Positions 43,576 to 53,398 of a stretch of 64,000 bases of DNA are shown here, in pieces. Origin of the DNA: Gammaproteobacteria bacterium. Lineage in GTDB: Bacteria > Pseudomonadota > Gammaproteobacteria > Steroidobacterales > Steroidobacteraceae. The DNA lies in contig JANYHD010000029.1 in NCBI GenBank assembly GCA_025359205.1, forward strand, positions 62,001 through 126,000, read 5' to 3'. The translations under genes and the position numbers were made by a program. Below the pieces are notes generated by a model. That model made no database searches. It was not told the origin of the DNA and worked only from the letters and a program-made list of their open reading frames with translations. Numbering within the stretch: the first letter of the stretch is position 1; the number at the start of each line of letters is the position of its first letter.

Positions 43576-44065
43576 GCCCACACCCATGAAGAACCTCACG
43601 ACGGTGGAACGGAAGTCCGGGCGTGAGCTGGTCACTACGCGAACTTTCAACGGCCCGGCGCGCATCGTGTTCGAGGCGTGGACCAAGCCCGAGCTGTTCA
43701 AACGGTGGTGGGCGCCGAAGTCGATGGGCATGTCCCTGCATTCCTGTGAGATGGATGTTCGTGTCGGGGGCAAGTACCGCCTCGAGTTCGAACACGATTC
43801 CATGGCGTTCTTCGGCACGTACCTCGAAGTGACACCGCACTCGCGCCTCGTCTGGACCAATGAGGAAGGTGGTGAGGGTGGCCCTGTCACCACGGTGACC
43901 TTCGAGGAAAAAGGTGGCAAGACGCTGCTGGTCCTGCACGAACTCTATCCCTCGAAGGAAGCTCTCGACGCTGCCGGCACCGGGGCGGCGGATATGATGG
44001 GCGAAACATTCGCGCAACTGGACGAGCTTCTCGTCAACCTGGGCGCGAGCGTGGGATGGTCATGA
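43553..44065 (+). CDS. SRPBCC/AHSA1-type protein
   Basis: The product has 170 residues. TRTFNGPARIVFEAWTKPEL then FKRWWAPKSMGMSLHSCEMD is the typical AHSA1 start, and VRVGGKYRLEF and GETFAQLDELLVNL close it. It binds a small hydrophobic ligand in a helix-grip fold; the ligand is unknown. AAGGAG eight bases before ATG 43553 supports that start; ATG 43586 is possible but lacks such a site. Confidence 0.8.
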   Translation: MDARRQREPTPMKNLTTVERKSGRELVTTRTFNGPARIVFEAWTKPELFKRWWAPKSMGMSLHSCEMDVRVGGKYRLEFEHDSMAFFGTYLEVTPHSRLVWTNEEGGEGGPVTTVTFEEKGGKTLLVLHELYPSKEALDAAGTGAADMMGETFAQLDELLVNLGASVGWS

Positions 44066-44400
44066 AGTCGATCGATCTCACGACCTCCTCATCGAATACC
44101 TGCGAATGCTGCAACCCGTCGCTCTGCCTCGTCCTGAGCCTAAGCAGGCGGTGGCGGATGGCTGCCATCGGACAGGCAAACGACACCGTCCACCTACCGC
44201 GGCGGCAGGTTCCGGGCGTCTCGCACTTCACGAAGTCGGCTTCGCCACCGGGGATAACGTGTGGGCATCGCGGGCCAGAAGCCAGCGGCCGTCGGGTCGT
44301 GAATCCGTTCAAGTAGGTCAAGGACCTGATTTCGGGGAAGTGAGTGGCACCGGTGCGGCCGCCAACCCCCGGCGCCGCTACGGCCAGAGAATTGAATGGG

Positions 44401-44425
44401 AGGGCGGCGCCGCCAGCGCCGCCCT
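44401..44425 (-). terminator. Perfect GC hairpin, likely terminator of the beta-helix gene
   Basis: AGGGCGGCGC, five bases, then GCGCCGCCCT form a perfect ten-base stem 31 bases past the stop of the leftward beta-helix gene. No T-run follows on either strand. The remaining 330 bases back to the AHSA1 stop show no clear gene. Confidence 0.45.
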
Positions 44426-44456
44426 CCGCAAGCAAGCTCTGCGCCAAGCGAGAAAG

Positions 44457-45446
44457 CTAGTTGGTGCAGCTAGTGTTCGGCGCACCACCAGCGGCTGCAA
44501 TTGCGCCACTCGTGACCGCCGACGGAGCACTGCAGGCGATGTTGGGCAGTGGGTTGCCCGTCACTTGAGCGTTGCCTGCAAATAGTGCAATTGAAGCGTC
44601 ATTAACGCTGACACCCGCGCTCCCGTTTCCGGCAATGGAAACCGCACCAGATATACCACCCCCGGCAAACAGTTTGCTGCCAAGCGCCAGATAGATGCCT
44701 TCGGCCCCATTGGCTGAGATGTCGGCGGGTGCTTTCACGTTAACGGTCGAGCCGATGTTTGTGTGGATTCCCTGCTGAGTGTTATGCGAAATGACCGTTG
44801 GAGTCACGTTGTCTGCTCCAGCTCGAAATGCAATATTTCCGCCGTGATTTAAGAAGGCGCCGTAGAAATTATTCTGCAGGGTGACACCCAAAATGAACAT
44901 ATCACCGCTGTCATTCGTTAATAGTCCGGCCCAGTTGTCGTGCAACGTTCCGCCTTGAACCAATACCTTTGAGAGCGCATAGACCCCGACCCCAGCGCCG
45001 TTACTCGCTCCCGAAACCGTATTGTTGATCAATAAGCAATCAGCGCCCCGGTAACAACTGATGGCGTCGGTGCCCCCGGAGTTCAGGCAACTCGATGGAC
45101 ACGTAGCGGTAACCGTGAACCCATTCAGGGTAAAGCCCTTAGAATTGTCCACATCGATCACTTCGCTGGTGCCATTGGATAGATCGGTAATGGAGGCGTT
45201 ATTGAGAGCAATCATCGTCACTCGGTCCATGTTCTGAACCAGAATATTCTCGTGGCAAGCCCCCGACACCTTAATCGTCGCCGGTCCGTGGGACTCAGAG
45301 CTTTGCAGTATCTTAAGCGCAGAGTTAATGGTAGTCAGACCCGCCTTGCCTCCACAATTGACATACAGCGTCGTCGCTTGGGCGACTGATCCGACAAACA
45401 GCAGTGAGGTGATTAAGCACAAATGCTTCTTGATATTGGATGACAT
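44457..45446 (-). CDS. Secreted right-handed beta-helix protein
   Basis: The product has 329 residues with a signal peptide (HLCLITSLLFVGSVAQA). The rest has regular short repeats rich in Asn, Gly and Val, such as GVGVYALSKVLVQGGTLHDN, WAGLLTNDSGDMFILGVTLQ and NNFYGAFLNHGGNIAFRAG. These indicate a pectate-lyase-like beta-helix. No catalytic residues of a known lyase can be pointed out. The DNA is less GC-rich than its neighbours, which suggests transfer. Confidence 0.7.
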   Translation of the reverse strand: MSSNIKKHLCLITSLLFVGSVAQATTLYVNCGGKAGLTTINSALKILQSSESHGPATIKVSGACHENILVQNMDRVTMIALNNASITDLSNGTSEVIDVDNSKGFTLNGFTVTATCPSSCLNSGGTDAISCYRGADCLLINNTVSGASNGAGVGVYALSKVLVQGGTLHDNWAGLLTNDSGDMFILGVTLQNNFYGAFLNHGGNIAFRAGADNVTPTVISHNTQQGIHTNIGSTVNVKAPADISANGAEGIYLALGSKLFAGGGISGAVSIAGNGSAGVSVNDASIALFAGNAQVTGNPLPNIACSAPSAVTSGAIAAAGGAPNTSCTN

Positions 45447-45882
45447 GATCCCTCCGAGGTTAAGGATTGAATTGCCATGTCGATCGTTGCTTTAGCTCAA
45501 TGTCACCGAATCATTCCTTCGGTTCTTCAGCGTTCGGCACCAATTTGGCGATTCCAGTAATTTGTACTCCCGATGCTCTAACAGGCCGGTTACCGGAGGC
45601 ATACATCCGGGATACGGAAGCTGGTTGAAGCATGCCCATCCCGACGGTATCTTGGGTATTCGCCATCCTTCGAACTCAACTGCAGAAGCGGCTGCACTTC
45701 TGCATGGAAACAGCAGTTTAGGAGGGGTGTAACCGGCCGTTGCATTGCGCGTTCGGCGTGATTGTCGCAATGCTTTGGCTGGCAGCGATCGAAGCAAACC
45801 AGGCCGGGAGTATCGCGAGCGGACGGTGGCCTGTGGTGCAGTACTCGGTTGGGGGTAACGCTGGGGGTACCCCAAAAGACAG
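45447..45882. other. Intergenic stretch; one short GGGGGTA direct repeat
   Basis: About 435 bases lie between the beta-helix gene and the FHA gene. I see no supported gene. Near 45,852 the sequence GGGGGTAACGCTGGGGGTAC carries two GGGGGTA copies, which could be a remnant of another integrase arm site, but this is weak. Confidence 0.35.
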
Positions 45883-47091
45883 TCAGGAATCTTCCTTCGA
45901 TCCATTGCCGATCTCGGCATTGAAGCTGCGCGCCAGCGACTCGGCAAACAGGTGCGGCAACCGGCCGTCAGGCATTTCGGTGATGCTGCGGAAGCGTTCC
46001 GCCGCGGGGCTGCCCGGGTTCTGCGGGGAGGGATCGAGCCGTCGCGTGAATTCGACGAGTGCCGGGCGCAGTGCGCGCATCAGCGCTGCGTCGTGCCGGC
46101 TTGCAAACCCGAACAGTTCGCGCAGCCATTGCACGGCGTCGAGCTGGCGCTGGTCGTGGCCGAGCAGCAGCTTTGCCAGCAGTTCTTCCACCGGCAGGTA
46201 CTGCAGCGCCAGGCGTTCCGGATCGTCGGCGGCTGCGCTCAGTCCTGCATCCTGGCTGATTTCGCGCTGCGTGCGTGCCAGCTCCTTGATGCCCACCAGC
46301 GCCTCGCGCAACAGGAGACCCGCCAGGCGCAGCAGCCGATCCTGCGCCTCGGCGGGAAGCTGCCGGCCGTCCATGCCGGCGCCGCGGCAAAAGGTCTCAA
46401 GTGCGGTGCTGGCCGTCGCGGGCTCAGCTTTATTTGCAGACTTGCCCGCAGCTTTGCCCGCGGCCTTGCTGCGAGCCACTGTGGCCGCCGCGCCTGTCAC
46501 CGTGGCTGCGGGAGCATCGGGCACCTGCGCAGTAGGTCGCGGTGCGCGCGTCACGGCCTGCTGTGCATGGTCGAACTGCAACAGCGCGGAATCGGCCACC
46601 GGATTACCCCAGGGATCAAAGGCGCGGCGCGCGGCGCTCAGGTCCGCGTCGTTGGTGAGCAGTTCGCTGATGTTGAGCTCGACGCCGATGTCATGTTGAG
46701 CGCCGCCGGGCTCTTCCAGCGGCGGGCGCACACTGAATGGCACGATCGCGCTGGGGTCGGCCACGGTACCGTCGTGGTCACGCACGCCGATGCGGTAACC
46801 GCCCATGCGCAGGGTATCCCCGGGGCGTAGCGGCTGTGGTCCGAGCCGGCCGACCGGATCGAGTTCGTCGTTGATGAACAAGCCGTTGGTGCTGGTGTCC
46901 TCAATGATGAAGTTGCCGTTGCGGTAGCTGATGCGGGCGTGATGGGCCGAGAGGAAGCGCTGTGCGTCCGGCAGTACCCAATCGTTGTCATCGGCCCGGC
47001 CTATGGTGCCGCCGGCCTTGTCAAGGATCAGGGTGGCGCGCTCGCCGAGCGCGGCGCTTTGCTCACTTATGACCGTCAGGCGCAATGCCAT
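45883..47091 (-). CDS. FHA-domain protein, TagH-like (type VI secretion-associated)
   Basis: The product has 402 residues. The FHA domain covers about residues 1-100, with GGTIGRADDNDWVLPDAQRF, LSAHHARISYRNGNF and EDTSTNGLFIND, which bind phosphothreonine peptides. An Ala-rich linker follows. The C-terminal half (RLLRLAGLLLREALVGIKEL, then YLPVEELLAKLLLGHDQRQL) resembles the TagH C-terminal domain. No other type VI secretion gene is in this window, so it is either an orphan or has another signalling role. ATG 47091 is used because the FHA strand begins there. Confidence 0.75.
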   Translation of the reverse strand: MALRLTVISEQSAALGERATLILDKAGGTIGRADDNDWVLPDAQRFLSAHHARISYRNGNFIIEDTSTNGLFINDELDPVGRLGPQPLRPGDTLRMGGYRIGVRDHDGTVADPSAIVPFSVRPPLEEPGGAQHDIGVELNISELLTNDADLSAARRAFDPWGNPVADSALLQFDHAQQAVTRAPRPTAQVPDAPAATVTGAAATVARSKAAGKAAGKSANKAEPATASTALETFCRGAGMDGRQLPAEAQDRLLRLAGLLLREALVGIKELARTQREISQDAGLSAAADDPERLALQYLPVEELLAKLLLGHDQRQLDAVQWLRELFGFASRHDAALMRALRPALVEFTRRLDPSPQNPGSPAAERFRSITEMPDGRLPHLFAESLARSFNAEIGNGSKEDS

Positions 47092-47173
47092 CTGCCCGAT
47101 CCTCGGCAAAAAGGGTGTCAACTCAATATAATAGACGGGCAGGGCCCATCCGCGCCCATGCAACCGGATACAG

Positions 47174-47518
47174 ATGGCATCCAATCACATCTTCAAGATT
47201 ATGTTCGTGAACCAGGGCAAGGTTTACGAGGTGTATGCCCGCAAGGTCAGCCACGGCAGCCTGCTGGGCTTCGTTGAAATCGAGGAACTGGTGTTTGGCG
47301 AGCGCTCCAGCGTGGTGCTCGATCCCGGCGAGGAGCGCATCAAAACCGAGTTCGCGGGCGTGAAGCGCAGTTTCCTGCCGGTGCAGTCGGTGGTGCGCAT
47401 CGACGAGGTGCGCAAGCAGGGCGTCAGCAAGATCGTGGCGTTTGAGGGCAGCAATGTGGCGAGCTTTCCAGGCCCGATTTTCGGCGGCCCGGCCGGTGAT
47501 TCCGGCCCGAGGAAATAG
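47174..47518 (+). CDS. DUF1820 family protein
   Basis: The product has 114 residues. It starts HIFKIMFVNQGKVYEVYARK and has VSHGSLLGFVEIEELVFGER, then FLPVQSVVRIDEVRKQGVSK, the conserved body of DUF1820. The family is common in gammaproteobacteria and has no known function. It ends three bases before purL and is probably co-transcribed with it. It diverges from the FHA gene. Confidence 0.85.
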   Translation: MASNHIFKIMFVNQGKVYEVYARKVSHGSLLGFVEIEELVFGERSSVVLDPGEERIKTEFAGVKRSFLPVQSVVRIDEVRKQGVSKIVAFEGSNVASFPGPIFGGPAGDSGPRK

Positions 47519-47521
47519 TTG

Positions 47522-50500
47522 GTGCTGATCCTTCCCGGCGCGCCGGCCGGTTCAGCGTTCCGGCGCGCGCGCCTCCTGGCACGGGTCCAGCGCATCGATT
47601 CGGGCGTGCAAGGCATGCAGGCGCGCTATGTGCATTTCGTCGATTGCGCCGCGGCGCCGGACTCCACGCAGCACGCGCAGCTCGCGCGGCTCCTCGGGCT
47701 CGAATCCGTGGCTGCCTATGCCGAGCCGGCGGGCGCGTTGCTGGTGGTGCCGCGTCCCGGGACGATTTCGCCCTGGTCCAGCAAGGCCACGGACATTGCG
47801 CAGGTCTGCGGCCTCGGGTTCGTGCGCCGCATCGAGCGCGGCATCCAGTACATCTTCGAGGGCAATCCAGGGGCAGCACCCGCCGCACTCGGAGCGCCGC
47901 TCCACGATCGGATGACCGAGGCCGTGCTGCCGGGCGCCGCGGCGGCGAGCGCCCTGTTCAGCTCCGCTACGCCTGCGCCACTGCGGCATATCCGGCTGGC
48001 GGGTGGACGCGAAGCGCTGGTTACGGCCAACCGCGAGCTCGCGCTTGCGCTGGCGGACGACGAGATCGACTACCTGCTCGCGACTTTTCAGCGCCTCGGG
48101 CGCGACCCGACCGATGTCGAATTGATGATGTTTGCGCAGGCGAATTCCGAGCACTGCCGCCACAAGATCTTCAACGCTGACTTCGTCATCGACGGCGTCG
48201 CGCAGCCCCGCTCGCTGTTTGCCATGATCCGCAATACGCACGCGCTGGCACCGGCGGGCGTGCTGTCCGCCTACCGCGACAATGCCGCGGTGCTGGCTGG
48301 CCCGGTCGCGACGAAATATTTTCCCGATCCCGTCACTGGCGTTTACCGCGGACACGATGAGCCGGTCGACATCCTAATCAAAGTCGAGACGCACAATCAT
48401 CCGACCGCGATCGCGCCTTTCCCGGGCGCCGCGACCGGCGCTGGCGGCGAGATCCGCGACGAGGGCGCGACCGGAACCGGCGCCAAGCCCAAGGCGGGGC
48501 TGGTGGGCTTTTCGGTATCGCACCTGCGCATCCCGGGACACGAGCAACCCTGGGAGCAGAGCATCGGCTCGCCGGCGCGCATCGCTACGGCGCTCGAGAT
48601 CATGCTCGAAGGCCCGATCGGCGCGGCGGCGTTCAACAACGAGTTTGGCCGGCCGGGAATCTGTGGGTATTTCCGCAGCTTCGAGTGCCAGCTGCCGGGC
48701 GACCCGCCCGGACGCGCGCGCGGCTACCACAAGCCGATCATGATCGCCGGCGGACTCGGCAACGTGCGGCGCATGCACGCCTTGAAGGGCGAGGTGTCGG
48801 TGGGCGCGCAGCTCGTGGTGCTGGGCGGTCCCGCGATGCTGATCGGGCTCGGCGGCGGCGCCGCCTCCTCAATGGGGAGCGGTGCCAGCAGCGAAGAGCT
48901 CGATTTCGCATCCGTGCAGCGGGGCAATCCGGAGATGCAGCGGCGCGCGCAGGAAGTGATCGACGCCTGCTGGGCGCTCGGCGCCGACAACCCGATCGAA
49001 CTCATCCACGACGTGGGTGCGGGCGGCCTTGCCAACGCCGTGCCGGAAGCGGTGGCGCACAGCGCGCGCGGCGCACGCATCAATCTGCGCGACGTGCCGA
49101 GCGCCGAGCCCGGCATGTCGCCCCTCGAGATCTGGTGCAACGAAGCCCAGGAGCGCTACGTGCTGGCACTGCGGCCCGGCGCGCTGCCGCGTTTCGCCGC
49201 GCTTGCCCAACGCGAGCGTTGCCCCTATGCGCTGATCGGCACGACTACTGCCGACGGTGAATTGGTGGTGAGCGACCCGCTGCTGGGGGCTGATGCCGTG
49301 CACATGCCGATCGAAGCGTTGCTCGGCAAACCGCCGCACATGCGGCGCGAGGTGCATAGCATCGCGCAGCCAGCGCCCGTCAGCGGTGAATTCGGGGCGG
49401 TGAACCTGCGCGAGGCCCTGTATCGCGTGCTGCGTTTGCCGGCGGTGGCCGACAAGACCTTCCTGGTCACCATCGGCGATCGCACCGTTGGCGGCCTGGT
49501 CAGCCGCGATCCCTTCGTGGGCCCCTGGCAGGTACCGGTCGCCGACGCCGGCGTCACGACCAGCGACCATTTCCATCACACGGGCGAGGCGATGGCAATG
49601 GGCGAGCGCACGCCGGTGGCGCTGCTCGATGCGGCCGCATCGGCGCGCCTGGCCGTTGCCGAGGCGATTACGAATATCCTGTCCGCCGACGTGGCGGCGC
49701 TCGCCGACATCCGCCTGTCGGCCAACTGGATGGCGGCCTGTGGGGAACCAGGCGAAGACGCCGCGCTGTACGCGGCGGTGCGCGCCATCGGCGAGGAATT
49801 CTGCCCGGCGCTCGGCATTGCGATTCCGGTCGGCAAGGATTCACTGTCGATGCGGACCGCCTGGCAGCAGGATGGCGCTGTGCACTCGGTGGTTGCACCG
49901 ATGTCACTGATCGTCTCGGCCTTCGCGCCGGTCGGCGACGTGCGCCGCACGCTCACGCCGCTGCTGCGGCTGGATGCCGGGCCTACTTCATTGCTGCTGG
50001 TAGACCTGGGAGAGAGCCGCAACCGCCTGGGCGCCTCGGCGCTCGCGCAGGTCTACGGCGCTCAGGGCGGTGTGCCGGCGGACATGAACAATCCTGAACT
50101 GTTGTGCCGCTTCGCGCTCGCATTGAGCGCACTGCGCGCGCGCGGGCTCGTGCATGCCTACCACGACCGCTCGGACGGCGGGCTGGCCGTGACGCTGGCC
50201 GAGATGGCCTTTGCCAGTCACTGCGGCTTCGAGGTCACGCTTGATCCGGCGCGCGGCACCGCGCTTGCACAGCTGTTCAGCGAGGAATGTGGCGTGGTCC
50301 TGCAGGTGTCGACCGCGCAGCTCCACGAAGTCTGGCAGGAGCTGAGCGCGCAAGGCCTGCAGGAATGCAGCCGCGTGATCGGTCGCCCGCTCGCCGAATT
50401 GCGTCTGCGCTTCACCGTGGGCGCCGACACACTCGACGAGCCTTGGGTCGAGTTGCGCCGCGCCTGGTCCACGACCTCGTGGCAGATGCGCCGGCTCCGC

Positions 50501-51400
50501 GACGATCCGGACTGCGCCGACGAAGAGCAGGCTGCTGCACTCGACAGTGCGGCGCCGGGGTTGCGCTGGCAACTGAGCTTCGATTCGCAGCAGGACATCG
50601 CTGCGCCTTACATCGGCAACGGCGCCCGACCGCCGGTGGCCGTGCTGCGCGAGCAGGGTGTCAACAGCCAGGTGGAAATGGCAGCGGTGCTCGAGCGTGC
50701 GGGCTTTGAACCGCACGACGTGCACATGAGCGACCTGCTGGCGGGTCGGCGCGCGCTGGGCGGCTTTCGCGGGCTGATTGCCTGCGGCGGCTTTTCCTAC
50801 GGTGACGTGCTCGGCGCGGGCGGCGGCTGGGCGCAGTCAATTCTGTTCCACGAGGCCACGCGTGCCGGGTTCGCCGAGTTCTTTGCACGCGCCGACACGT
50901 TCACGCTGGGCGTTTGCAACGGCTGCCAGATGCTGGCGCTACTGCGCGGGCTGATTCCCGGCGCGCAGCACTGGCCGCGCTTTCTGCGCAACCGCAGCGA
51001 GCAGTTCGAGGCGCGCCTGAGCCTGGTGGAAATCCTGGCTTCCCCCTCGGTGTTGCTCAATGGGATGCAGGGCTCTGTGCTCCCGATCGCCGTGTCGCAC
51101 GGCGAGGGGCGTGCTGCCTTTACCACCGACGTGGACCAGCAGCGCTGCGTGGAAGGTGGGTTGATAGCCTGCCGCTTCAGTGACGGCCGCGGCAACGCTG
51201 CGCGGCTCTATCCCGCCAACCCGAACGGCACGCCCGCCGGCATCGCCGCGCTCACCACGGCCGACGGCCGCGCCACGGTCATCATGCCGCATCCGGAACG
51301 CGTCTACCGCACGGTGCAGAATTCCTGGCACCCGCGCGATGCGGGCGAGGACAGCGGTTGGATGCGCATGTTCCGCAACGCGCGGGTGTGGGTGGGTTAG
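47522..51400 (+). CDS. purL: Phosphoribosylformylglycinamidine synthase
   Basis: The product has 1292 residues, the length of the single-chain PurL of gammaproteobacteria. It makes FGAM from FGAR, glutamine and ATP in purine synthesis. The N-terminal domain is followed by two AIRS-like halves ([38 protein letters not shown]). The C-terminal glutaminase has [17 protein letters not shown], the nucleophile Cys1132 in [11 protein letters not shown] and [11 protein letters not shown]. The GTG at 47522 is preferred because GAGGA lies eight bases upstream; the TTG at 47519 is one codon earlier. Confidence 0.92.
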   Translation: MLILPGAPAGSAFRRARLLARVQRIDSGVQGMQARYVHFVDCAAAPDSTQHAQLARLLGLESVAAYAEPAGALLVVPRPGTISPWSSKATDIAQVCGLGFVRRIERGIQYIFEGNPGAAPAALGAPLHDRMTEAVLPGAAAASALFSSATPAPLRHIRLAGGREALVTANRELALALADDEIDYLLATFQRLGRDPTDVELMMFAQANSEHCRHKIFNADFVIDGVAQPRSLFAMIRNTHALAPAGVLSAYRDNAAVLAGPVATKYFPDPVTGVYRGHDEPVDILIKVETHNHPTAIAPFPGAATGAGGEIRDEGATGTGAKPKAGLVGFSVSHLRIPGHEQPWEQSIGSPARIATALEIMLEGPIGAAAFNNEFGRPGICGYFRSFECQLPGDPPGRARGYHKPIMIAGGLGNVRRMHALKGEVSVGAQLVVLGGPAMLIGLGGGAASSMGSGASSEELDFASVQRGNPEMQRRAQEVIDACWALGADNPIELIHDVGAGGLANAVPEAVAHSARGARINLRDVPSAEPGMSPLEIWCNEAQERYVLALRPGALPRFAALAQRERCPYALIGTTTADGELVVSDPLLGADAVHMPIEALLGKPPHMRREVHSIAQPAPVSGEFGAVNLREALYRVLRLPAVADKTFLVTIGDRTVGGLVSRDPFVGPWQVPVADAGVTTSDHFHHTGEAMAMGERTPVALLDAAASARLAVAEAITNILSADVAALADIRLSANWMAACGEPGEDAALYAAVRAIGEEFCPALGIAIPVGKDSLSMRTAWQQDGAVHSVVAPMSLIVSAFAPVGDVRRTLTPLLRLDAGPTSLLLVDLGESRNRLGASALAQVYGAQGGVPADMNNPELLCRFALALSALRARGLVHAYHDRSDGGLAVTLAEMAFASHCGFEVTLDPARGTALAQLFSEECGVVLQVSTAQLHEVWQELSAQGLQECSRVIGRPLAELRLRFTVGADTLDEPWVELRRAWSTTSWQMRRLRDDPDCADEEQAAALDSAAPGLRWQLSFDSQQDIAAPYIGNGARPPVAVLREQGVNSQVEMAAVLERAGFEPHDVHMSDLLAGRRALGGFRGLIACGGFSYGDVLGAGGGWAQSILFHEATRAGFAEFFARADTFTLGVCNGCQMLALLRGLIPGAQHWPRFLRNRSEQFEARLSLVEILASPSVLLNGMQGSVLPIAVSHGEGRAAFTTDVDQQRCVEGGLIACRFSDGRGNAARLYPANPNGTPAGIAALTTADGRATVIMPHPERVYRTVQNSWHPRDAGEDSGWMRMFRNARVWVG

Positions 51401-51413
51401 CGCACCGGCGACT

Positions 51414-52217
51414 CTAGCGTGGTCGGTTTGCCAGCGCCTGCGCGATGGCCGCCTCGGCCAACGCGTGCATCGCGGCATAGCCTGCGGGGTTCGGGTGCAC
51501 GCCGTCGTAGGCCAACGTGGACTTGAAACCACCCTTGCCATCGTTGAGCACAGCGTAGTAGTCCACGTAGGTGTAGTGCTCGCGGGCGGCATAGGCGCGG
51601 AGCCAGTCGTTCATGGAGGAGACCGAAGCGATGGGCTGCACCTGCGAGTGCCAGCCGTACTGCGCCGCCGGCAGTATCGAGGCGATGATCACCCGCACGC
51701 CATGCGCGCGCGCCAGCTCGGCCATGGTCGCGATGTTTCCCTGGATGATGGCGAGCGAGGTGGCGCCGGTGTTGCCGGCGATGTCGTTTGTCCCTGCCAG
51801 GATGTGCACGACGGCCGGATGCAGATCGAGCACGTCGGCCCTGAAGCGCAGCAGCATTTGCCCGGTGGTCTGGCCGCTGATGCCGCGATCGAGCCGGTCG
51901 TCACGGAACAGTTCCGGATCCAGGCTCTTCCAGCCGTCCGTGATGGAATCGCCCATGAATACCACCCGCGTGGCGGAGGCGGGCGGCAGATGCGAGTTTT
52001 CGGCCTGGTAGCGGCACAGCTGTCCCCAGTCGAGGCCCAGCCATTCGTGCATCCAACTCTGGTACGGATCGGCGCTGGCGTTGTGGACGGCGGTCTGCTG
52101 CGTAGGCACGCCGAGGCAGGGCTGCTCCGAAACGCCAATGACCGGCGCGCTCGCCTCGCCGAGTGCCATCGGGCTGAGCCATATGCAGGCTGTGACCAGC
52201 AATGCGTGCTGACGCAT
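51414..52217 (-). CDS. Secreted SGNH/GDSL hydrolase
   Basis: The product has 267 residues with a signal peptide (HALLVTACIWLSPMALGEAS). The SGNH blocks are VVFMGDSITDGW (Ser), a Gly in RGISGQTTGQML, HILAGTNDIAGN (Asn) and LAYDGVHPNPAGY (Asp-His). It lies 32 bases after nagA on the same strand. It may thus belong to the GlcNAc regulon as a periplasmic esterase or deacetylase for substituted amino sugars; this is inferred from position. Confidence 0.8.
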   Translation of the reverse strand: MRQHALLVTACIWLSPMALGEASAPVIGVSEQPCLGVPTQQTAVHNASADPYQSWMHEWLGLDWGQLCRYQAENSHLPPASATRVVFMGDSITDGWKSLDPELFRDDRLDRGISGQTTGQMLLRFRADVLDLHPAVVHILAGTNDIAGNTGATSLAIIQGNIATMAELARAHGVRVIIASILPAAQYGWHSQVQPIASVSSMNDWLRAYAAREHYTYVDYYAVLNDGKGGFKSTLAYDGVHPNPAGYAAMHALAEAAIAQALANRPR

Positions 52218-52249
52218 GAATCGGGCTCCTCACCCTGGATGCGTGGCGC

Positions 52250-53398
52250 TCAGAAATCCAGGCGCCTGCCTCCGATCCAGGTTGCCAGGATATTGTAGCC
52301 GTGGTCGGCCATCAGCAGGTCCGCGCGACAGCCCGGCGCCAGTCGGCCGTGGCTCGCGCCGAGTCCAAGGAACCGGGCCGGGTGCTCGCTGGCCATGCGC
52401 ACGGCGTCGGCAGGTGGCAGCTCCAGCATGGCGATCGCGTTCCTCACCGCCATGCTCATATCGAGCGCAGTGCCAGCCAGCGTCCCCTGCTCGTCGACGC
52501 AGTAGCCATCGGCGACACTGATGGTGCGGCCCTGCAGCTGGAAGCTGCGTGCGCTGGTGCCTACCGGCGGCATTGCGTCGGTGACCAGCATGAAGCGATC
52601 GCGCCGCCGCGCGCGCAGCGCAATCTTCAGCGTGCGCGGGTCGACATGCCGTCCGTCGACAATCAGGCCGCAGTAGGACTCATCCTCGCCGAGCGCCGCG
52701 CCGACCGCGCCAGGTTCGCGTGCAGTCAGCTGCGACATGGCATTGAACAGGTGGGTGTAACCACGCAGACCATGGCGCCGCGCGGTTTCGATCTCGGACG
52801 CGGTCGAGTTGGTGTGGCCGGCCGAGAGAATCACGCCCGCGGCAGCGAGCTGGTCGAGTGCCTCCGGCCGGGCGAGCTCGGGCGCCAGCGTCAGCAGGGT
52901 CACGCCCCGGCGCAGTGAGCAAAGCAGCGCCACCGCGTCACGATCCAGCTCGAGGAAATGCTCGGCGTTGTGCACGCCCTTGCGCCGCTCGTTCAGGTAC
53001 GGGCCCTCGATATGGATGCCCAATACACCCGGTACGCCCGCCGCGATAGACTCATCTACGGCCGCGATGGCCGTGGCCACCACCGCAAGATCGTCGCTGA
53101 TCAGCGTGGGCAGGAAGCCGGTCGTGCCAAAGCGCGCGTGCGCGTGCGCGATAGTCCGTACGCCCTCCATGCTCGGCACATCGTTGAACAGGACGCCGCC
53201 ACCGCCGTTAACCTGCACGTCGACGAACCCCGGCAGCAGCAGCTGGCCGCCAAGATCGACGATTTCGGCGTCGCGCAGGCTCGCGTCATCGTCGCGCACC
53301 ACGGCGCCGATGCGACCATCCGTGACCAGGAGCGCGTGATCGGTGACGTAGCCGCTGTCCAAGAGCATCGGGCCATTGACGAACGCCGCGGATTTCAT
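52250..53398 (-). CDS. nagA: N-acetylglucosamine-6-phosphate deacetylase
   Basis: The product has 382 residues. The amidohydrolase barrel has LLPGFVDVQVNGGGGVLFND, the metal Glu in GIHIEGPYLNERRKGVHNAE, His in LSAGHTNSTA and THLFNAMSQL, and the catalytic Asp in VTDAMPPVGTS. It removes acetate from GlcNAc-6-P made during PTS import. The start at 53398 overlaps the SIS gene stop by four bases, so the two are translationally coupled. A long antisense-like extension upstream was rejected. Confidence 0.92.
   Translation of the reverse strand: MKSAAFVNGPMLLDSGYVTDHALLVTDGRIGAVVRDDDASLRDAEIVDLGGQLLLPGFVDVQVNGGGGVLFNDVPSMEGVRTIAHAHARFGTTGFLPTLISDDLAVVATAIAAVDESIAAGVPGVLGIHIEGPYLNERRKGVHNAEHFLELDRDAVALLCSLRRGVTLLTLAPELARPEALDQLAAAGVILSAGHTNSTASEIETARRHGLRGYTHLFNAMSQLTAREPGAVGAALGEDESYCGLIVDGRHVDPRTLKIALRARRRDRFMLVTDAMPPVGTSARSFQLQGRTISVADGYCVDEQGTLAGTALDMSMAVRNAIAMLELPPADAVRMASEHPARFLGLGASHGRLAPGCRADLLMADHGYNILATWIGGRRLDF

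Noticed and set aside
44066-44400. Possible small genes between the AHSA1 gene and the GC hairpin
   Set aside because: Frames are short, overlap each other in several phases and lack family features or ribosome sites.
45852-45871. GGGGGTA direct repeats as a second integrase attachment region
   Set aside because: Only two short copies are present, with no core duplication or integrase remnant.
45740-46699. Open frame of over 300 codons antisense to the FHA gene
   Set aside because: Ser/Arg-rich sequence without domain features; the opposite strand encodes a clear FHA/TagH-like protein.
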